Source: Saururus chinensis
Lineage: Eukaryota > Streptophyta > Magnoliopsida > Piperales > Saururaceae
Assembly (NCBI GenBank): GCA_035235625.1
Contig: CP141146.1
Location: 11,278,501 to 11,342,500 of the forward strand
Direction: 5' to 3'
Length of the DNA: 64,000 nucleotides
Below, one piece after another: positions 59,005 through 64,000 of the stretch (positions within the stretch are counted from its first letter, which is position 1; each line of letters starts with the position of its first letter). The position numbers were made by a program, and so were the translations under genes. Below the pieces are notes generated by a model. The model was not told the DNA's origin and made no database searches. It saw only the letters and a list, made by a program, of their open reading frames with translations.

Positions 59005-59397
59005 TAATATGCAGTCACACAAGTGCATAAATAATAAATGGAGGCCCGTTGTACTCATTTGCAGAGCCAGGGCTCAGTGAATCCAAACCCGAGAGTGTAA
59101 AAACCTCTAACATATCACGTGGATTCATATATAATACTCTAGTTGATCAATGTACATGGTTGCAGACACATATAATATGTTGTCTTAAACCCTAAAAATT
59201 TAGGTTTTCCCCTTGTTTCCCGTGACACTGTGACCTGACAAGGTCTTCGTGTCACTTACTGGTCACACCTCTTCGTTTTGATGTCATTTATAGGGTACCC
59301 TAACTCTTGATTAACTAAGTTATCCGTTTTGACAGAAACAGAAAATATTGCCCCTAAGGGCATTAGGGTAATTTTACCACCTATGGTAGGAATTTTT
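59005..59397 (-). repeat. Short inverted copy of 58545-58990
   Basis: Reverse complement of the end of the preceding copy, with shared text such as GAGGCCCGTTGTACTCATTT and GCCAGGGCTCAGTGAATCCA. It forms a palindrome with its arms meeting near 58960-59005. Confidence 0.8.
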
Positions 59398-61690
59398 TTT
59401 TTATTAAATACAAAACAAACCATTTGATTAAATATCTAGGCCATGATAGGTTCACAAATACGGATATCAAATCATATGATATTATTTAACATCTTAAAAT
59501 TCATAAAGAGCAACTCATCAATCTAAGTACAAGTCCATCATCCGTCTGAAAATTCACAACTAAGTTGACTCTCACGCTAGTGAAACACTTACATACCAAA
59601 GTTGCAGAAACACAAAAACTTCATCTTGTGCTCGCCTGTCTTGGTCTCACTTGTCGTCGTCTGAAAAATCTACAACCAGCCAAACCAAACAACCACAACA
59701 ACAACAACAGAACCTCTCTATCTTCAGGAGAATAACTTCTAAAGAACAAAAGGTTTAATTAATAGTTTTTGGATCGGGCCAACATCACCCGATGTTAGTT
59801 GCCTACGTACTCATCAGACAACATCTCCAATGTTTCCAACAAGATCAGATCCATACGTAGTTCTGCCTAGAAACTATTTTATCCTAAGAAGCATAGCATC
59901 ACGCATGTAATGCTTATGTATTTTTAACTAACCTACATTTTAGTAAGTCCTTTAATAGTTCCACTTGTCTAATTAACGAGCAATAACAAACAATCTAATT
60001 AATTATCTGACATCCCTTGTTCGATAATTAATATTATCAAATCTGAAACTCATAGATGACTCGCCCCTTAAGAAATTTCCAAACATAGTACTCCAACCAT
60101 GGAGTAGACTGCTTAACAATAGCTTGACCCAAATCCCTAGGGCTCTCAATAGCCTGCCACGAATATGGAGAAGAGGATCCCAATTGTGCTCATGGACACA
60201 GATTGGCGAGAAGCACAAGCCTTCCATGATGCTCATATAACTCCGCTTTTCGTACGTACTAAATAGTCCTGGGAAGACTTGCGGGAGACGCACGGTAAAG
60301 ACCCTCTAGTCAATACCCAAACCGTTGTAGCGATAAAGAAGCATATCGCAATCTCCACCATTCCCCAACTCTGGGGAAAATGTCTTTTAAGACATTACCA
60401 ATGAATCCATATAAGCCTTATGTCTTTATGACCATTGACTCCCCCAAAACATCTGAAACTTAGACTAAATTATTTTTATCCAATCAATTATTGCCCAACC
60501 ATTGGGTCCTCTTCACCTTCTGAATCAGCCCAACAAATAGCTCATCGACTAAGCTATGACTCAAAGAACATCCCATAACCACCCTCGGTTCATTAACCAA
60601 GGTAAACTTCTATGTCAGGGCCCCGTTCACTCCATGAACTAGTCCCAACCTTAAAGAGGGTATTTTAGTCATTATCTTGATTAGGTGTTCTCCTCACAAT
60701 CCAACGACAACCAAAATTTCTTGATTAGTCTTTATTAACCTTAAGTTACTGATATAACTTAACATAACAATAATAAATGCAAGCATCAGAATAATCAACA
60801 TATATAATATGTAGTCACACAAGTGCATAAATAATAAACGGAGGCCCGTTGCACTCATTTGTAGAGCCAGGGCTCAGTGAATCCAAGCCCAAGAGTGTAA
60901 ACAACTCTAACGCGTCACGCGAATTCCGTATATAATACTCTAATTGATTGATGTACAGGGTTGCAGACACGTGTAATACGCTACCTTAAACCCTAAAAAT
61001 TAGGGGTTTTCCCCTTGTTTCCCATGACACTGTGATCTAACAAGGTCTTCGTGTCACTTGCTGGTCACACCTCTTCGTTTTGAAGTCATTTATAGGGTAC
61101 CCTAACTCTTGATTAACTAGGTTGTTCGTTTCGACAGAAATAGAAAATATTACCCCTAAGGGCATTACTGTAATTTTACTAACTAGGGTATGATACCCTC
61201 CCTTGGGTCATTCTGGTTATTTTACTGCCCCTCTATTGATTTAGGGTTATTGACCTCTCACAAGGCTCAACTCTCAAACCGACTCACGCTTCCATTCACA
61301 CGAATGTAGGCGGGTCCACTTAAAGGGGTATTTTTGTCATTTGGTTTAAAGCCTTATTGATATCCAATGGGTCCAAAATTGAACTCAAGGGTACTACTGG
61401 ACTTCACGGACACTGTGTAATTTCCCTGGCGTGTGACGGGGTCGTGAACCCCCTTGAACCGACCTAGGTTGACTTAACAGTTTATGATTAACCCTAGGGG
61501 CAAGATAATCAATTACCCACTCACTGGGATATTTCCTCACTACACAGTTTGGTCCATAATTAGGGTACTTATTAAAATCTTACTGAAAATTTATCTAATT
61601 TTTAAATCCACTCCTAGGCTACTGAACCAAAGCCCTTAAGTCAGGTAAGTGGTTTTCACACGATAATTTGGCTACACGAAATTGTAAAAA
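59398..61690 (-). repeat. Repeat family R copy, inverted
   Basis: Read on the minus strand, 61690-60726 matches 58021-58990 and 60725-59398 matches about 35040-36360. It therefore joins the two halves that are separate in other copies. It lacks the first part (TGTAACATCC to about 58020) and the last 40 bp. Confidence 0.8.
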
Positions 61691-61950
61691 ATTTATTGGA
61701 ATATAGAAGTTATATATGTGATGATCACACTATTAGAATACTACATTATGTTATTGAAAATAACATCTCCATGTTCATTTAAGCTTTGTAATATATTCAA
61801 TTACAAACATTTTTTAAATAATACTGTTATTTCCAATACTATTAGAATACTATCTTATTTTATCAAAAAGATCATTTGGGCAAAATTGCACCTTGAAAAA
61901 ATGTCAACATCTCACGCAAGTGACTTTCTTGATCAGCTTATTGTGCATTT

Positions 61951-62352
61951 TCACCTTGAGTGTTCTCTAAGTTGATTCAACCTCAATAATTTTGTGTCTA
62001 TATTGTTCATTTCATGAGTATAGTGTGCCCTTTTCTTTTGAATCTCAACAATTTTCACTTTGATCAAGGTTTGTTCATAGCTACTTTCATGAGGAAAGAT
62101 GGAATACTTCTCGATTTCTTCCATACAATTCTTCAAATGGTCAACTTGAAAACCATGAGCCTCTAATTCAACAATTAGCTTAGCATTACCTTCCATAATG
62201 CGACCCACACCCAAGTAGTTAATGTTGTAGAAGCTTTTCACAAGTGACACATAATTAATCATCAACATTATTATCTTATTTTCAAGTGTTGCATCATTGA
62301 GGCAGCTAAAGAGCATGAAATGTGGATGTGGATTTGACTTGAACATATCCAT
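61951..62352 (-). CDS. Coiled-coil frame of unknown function
   Basis: A 133-residue frame with a true ATG and helical, charged composition (VELEAHGFQVDHLKNCMEEI, NNIDTKLLRLNQLRE). It resembles the coiled-coil tails of plant proteins of unknown role, with no diagnostic motif. An in-frame TGA lies 24 bases upstream of the ATG and no promoter is evident. It is probably a fragment of a longer gene or element-borne sequence. Confidence 0.3.
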   Translation of the reverse strand: MDMFKSNPHPHFMLFSCLNDATLENKIIMLMINYVSLVKSFYNINYLGVGRIMEGNAKLIVELEAHGFQVDHLKNCMEEIEKYSIFPHESSYEQTLIKVKIVEIQKKRAHYTHEMNNIDTKLLRLNQLREHSR

Positions 62353-62436
62353 AGAAACAAAGAAATCTCATATAGGGTTGGACTTCTTAACATGACATCC
62401 ACTAGAAGGACCTTGCAAACTCTATGAAACTGATTA

Positions 62437-63545
62437 CACTACAACAAAAAAGACTATTAGCGAAGCATTTAAGTGTCGCTAATAGTCCCATAAGCGTCAC
62501 TAATGACTTTAGCAACTCATAAAACACGTCGCCATAAGCATCGAAAAAAGTCCAATTGCTCTTGCCTATTAGTGATGCTTAACACAAAGCATTGCTAATA
62601 GTGTCACATTAGCGACGCTTATTTATGCATCGCTAATAATTTTCCTTTAGCGACGCATAAAACAACGTCCCTAATAGTAAATTATTAGCGATGCATAATT
62701 CTTAGCTTCGCTAATGATCAGTTATTAGCGACATTATCCTATACATCACTAATATAAAAAATAATTTAAAAATAAATTTAAAATAACTTATTAGCCACGT
62801 ATAATTAGACACGTCACTAATAAATCATTATTAGCCACATTTTTTTATGTGTCGCTAATTTAATAAAGTTTTTTTAAAAAAATTACTTATTCAAAGCACC
62901 GTTAATCATAAAATATATTTAAAAAATTCGTGTATTAGTAACGCTTTAAAAAGTGCCGCTACTACATTGAAAAAAATAAAAACGCTTTAGCTACGCTTAT
63001 GAAATTTTTTTGGAGGGCCCCCCCCCCCCCCTCCCCCACAGAAAATCAGAGGAGGGAGGGAAGGAGGGGGGCAGTGCAGGGGGAAGAGGGAGGAAGGGGG
63101 TGGGGGATCGGAGGATAGTAGGGAGCCGGAGCAAGGTGATGACCAAAGGGGGCTGGCGGATCGGAGGAAGGTGGAATTGGGGACTAGAGGAGGGACGAAT
63201 AGGAGGGAGGAGGGGGGTGGGGGAGCTTTATAAGCTGGCAAAATTTCGTCCGCGTAGGCTATTAGCCTTTCGTATGAAGAGCGTCTCTAATAGCCTTTAT
63301 ATTGTTTTTAAAAATAAATATTATTAGCGATGATCGTACCAAGCATCGCTATTGGTATTAGTATTGGCGACATATATCAAATGCATCGCTACTACATACG
63401 TTAGTAGCGACGCATACGTGTATACATCGCTAATATATTAAGTAGTAGGGACGCATAGTTTTATGCATTGCTACTACCCAGGACTACTAGCGACACATAC
63501 TATTATGCGGCGCTAATATATTTTTTTATTTTTTAAAAATAATTT
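62437..63545 (+). mobile_element. CACTA-type element end with subterminal arrays
   Basis: It starts CACTACAACAAAAAAGAC. TTAGCGACGC-type arrays follow at 62450-62990 and 63245-63540, with a G/C-run block at 63015-63230 between. The first 19-20 bases equal those of the end at 9653. The element continues past the window, so its other end and any transposase are not visible. Confidence 0.7.
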
Positions 63546-63559
63546 ATAATTTTAATTAT

Positions 63560-63985
63560 CTCTCCTTTCTATTTCTCCCTCTCCCCCCCTCACACTCTCT
63601 CCCCTCCCTCTCTCCTCTCTCTCCCCCTCGCTCAATCTCTCTCCCCCTCACTGTCTCTCCTCTCCCTCCCTCTCTCTCTCTCCCCCTCGCTCGATCTCTC
63701 TCTCCTCTCTCTCTCCCCTTTCTATCTCTTCTCCCTCTCTCTCTCCCCCTCCCTGTCTCTCCTCTCTCTCCCCTCCCTCCCTCTCTCTCTCTCCCCCTCG
63801 CTCGATCTCTCCATCTCTCTCTCCTCTCTCCTCTCTCTCTCCCCTTTCTATCTCTTCTCCCTCTCTACTCACCCTCTCTCTCCTCTCTCTCTTCTCTCTC
63901 TCCCTCCTCTCTCTCTCTTCTCTCTCCCTCCTCTCTCTCTACTCACCCTCTCTCTCCTCTCTCTCTCCCCACTACCTCTTTTCAA
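63560..63985. repeat. CT-rich low-complexity tract
   Basis: More than 400 bp of TCTCTCCC-type sequence with larger inner duplications (CCCCCTCGCTCGATCTCTC recurs). Frames on the complementary strand read only Arg/Glu/Gly. Confidence 0.95.
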
Positions 63986-64000
63986 TTAATTTTTAAAAAA

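Noticed and set aside
63648-63872. Arg/Glu-rich frame
   Set aside because: Pure low-complexity CT tract.

Overview
The window looks like nuclear DNA of a flowering plant, most likely a eudicot. It is AT-rich and full of nested transposons. It carries GT-AG introns, a plant aromatic amino acid decarboxylase, a plant-specific F-box/PP2 gene, and a decayed CC-NBS-LRR gene. Nothing in it is bacterial or organellar. I cannot name the species.

Only two genes look intact, both on the minus strand. The first is an intronless tyrosine/DOPA decarboxylase (24827-26368) with a TATA box about 150 bp upstream of its ATG. The second is a three-exon F-box protein of the PP2-A13 type (38416-39832), whose splice sites I placed by reading the protein across the junctions. 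There is no sign that they work together; the first makes tyramine or dopamine, the second is a probable SCF ubiquitin-ligase adaptor.

The rest is mobile-element debris and broken genes. 1.8-9.7 kb: CACTA-type ends, a captured chimera of WDR26-like and L-arabinokinase-like exons, and a Ty3/gypsy pol relic. 9.7-10.3 kb: a copia-type LTR. 11.1-13.3 kb: an NBS-LRR pseudogene with an internal deletion and an inverted LRR duplication. 15-20 kb: a foldback element and an old repeat split by a 1.8-kb LTR-like insertion with a perfect 5-bp target duplication. 20.2-24.3 kb: minisatellites, an exon-like frame and a MULE/FAR1-type relic. 27-34 kb: TTAGCGACG-type subterminal arrays enclosing PPR and MYB-CC fragments. 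34-36 kb: another copy of the old repeat. 40.8-41.7 kb: a LINE RT relic. 44-45 kb: a copia RNase H relic and its LTR. 52-53 kb: a CACTA-type module. 53.5-62 kb: LTR boundaries around a MULE transposase relic, then a large inverted repeat. 62.4-64 kb: a CACTA end running off the window.

The most notable observation is the two-gene exon chimera (WDR26-like plus L-arabinokinase-like, introns retained) just inside a CACTA-type terminus. Next are the repeated architecture of the CACTA modules and the head-to-head inverted copies of one ~3.5-kb repeat. I found no clear evidence for a wholly new biological system.
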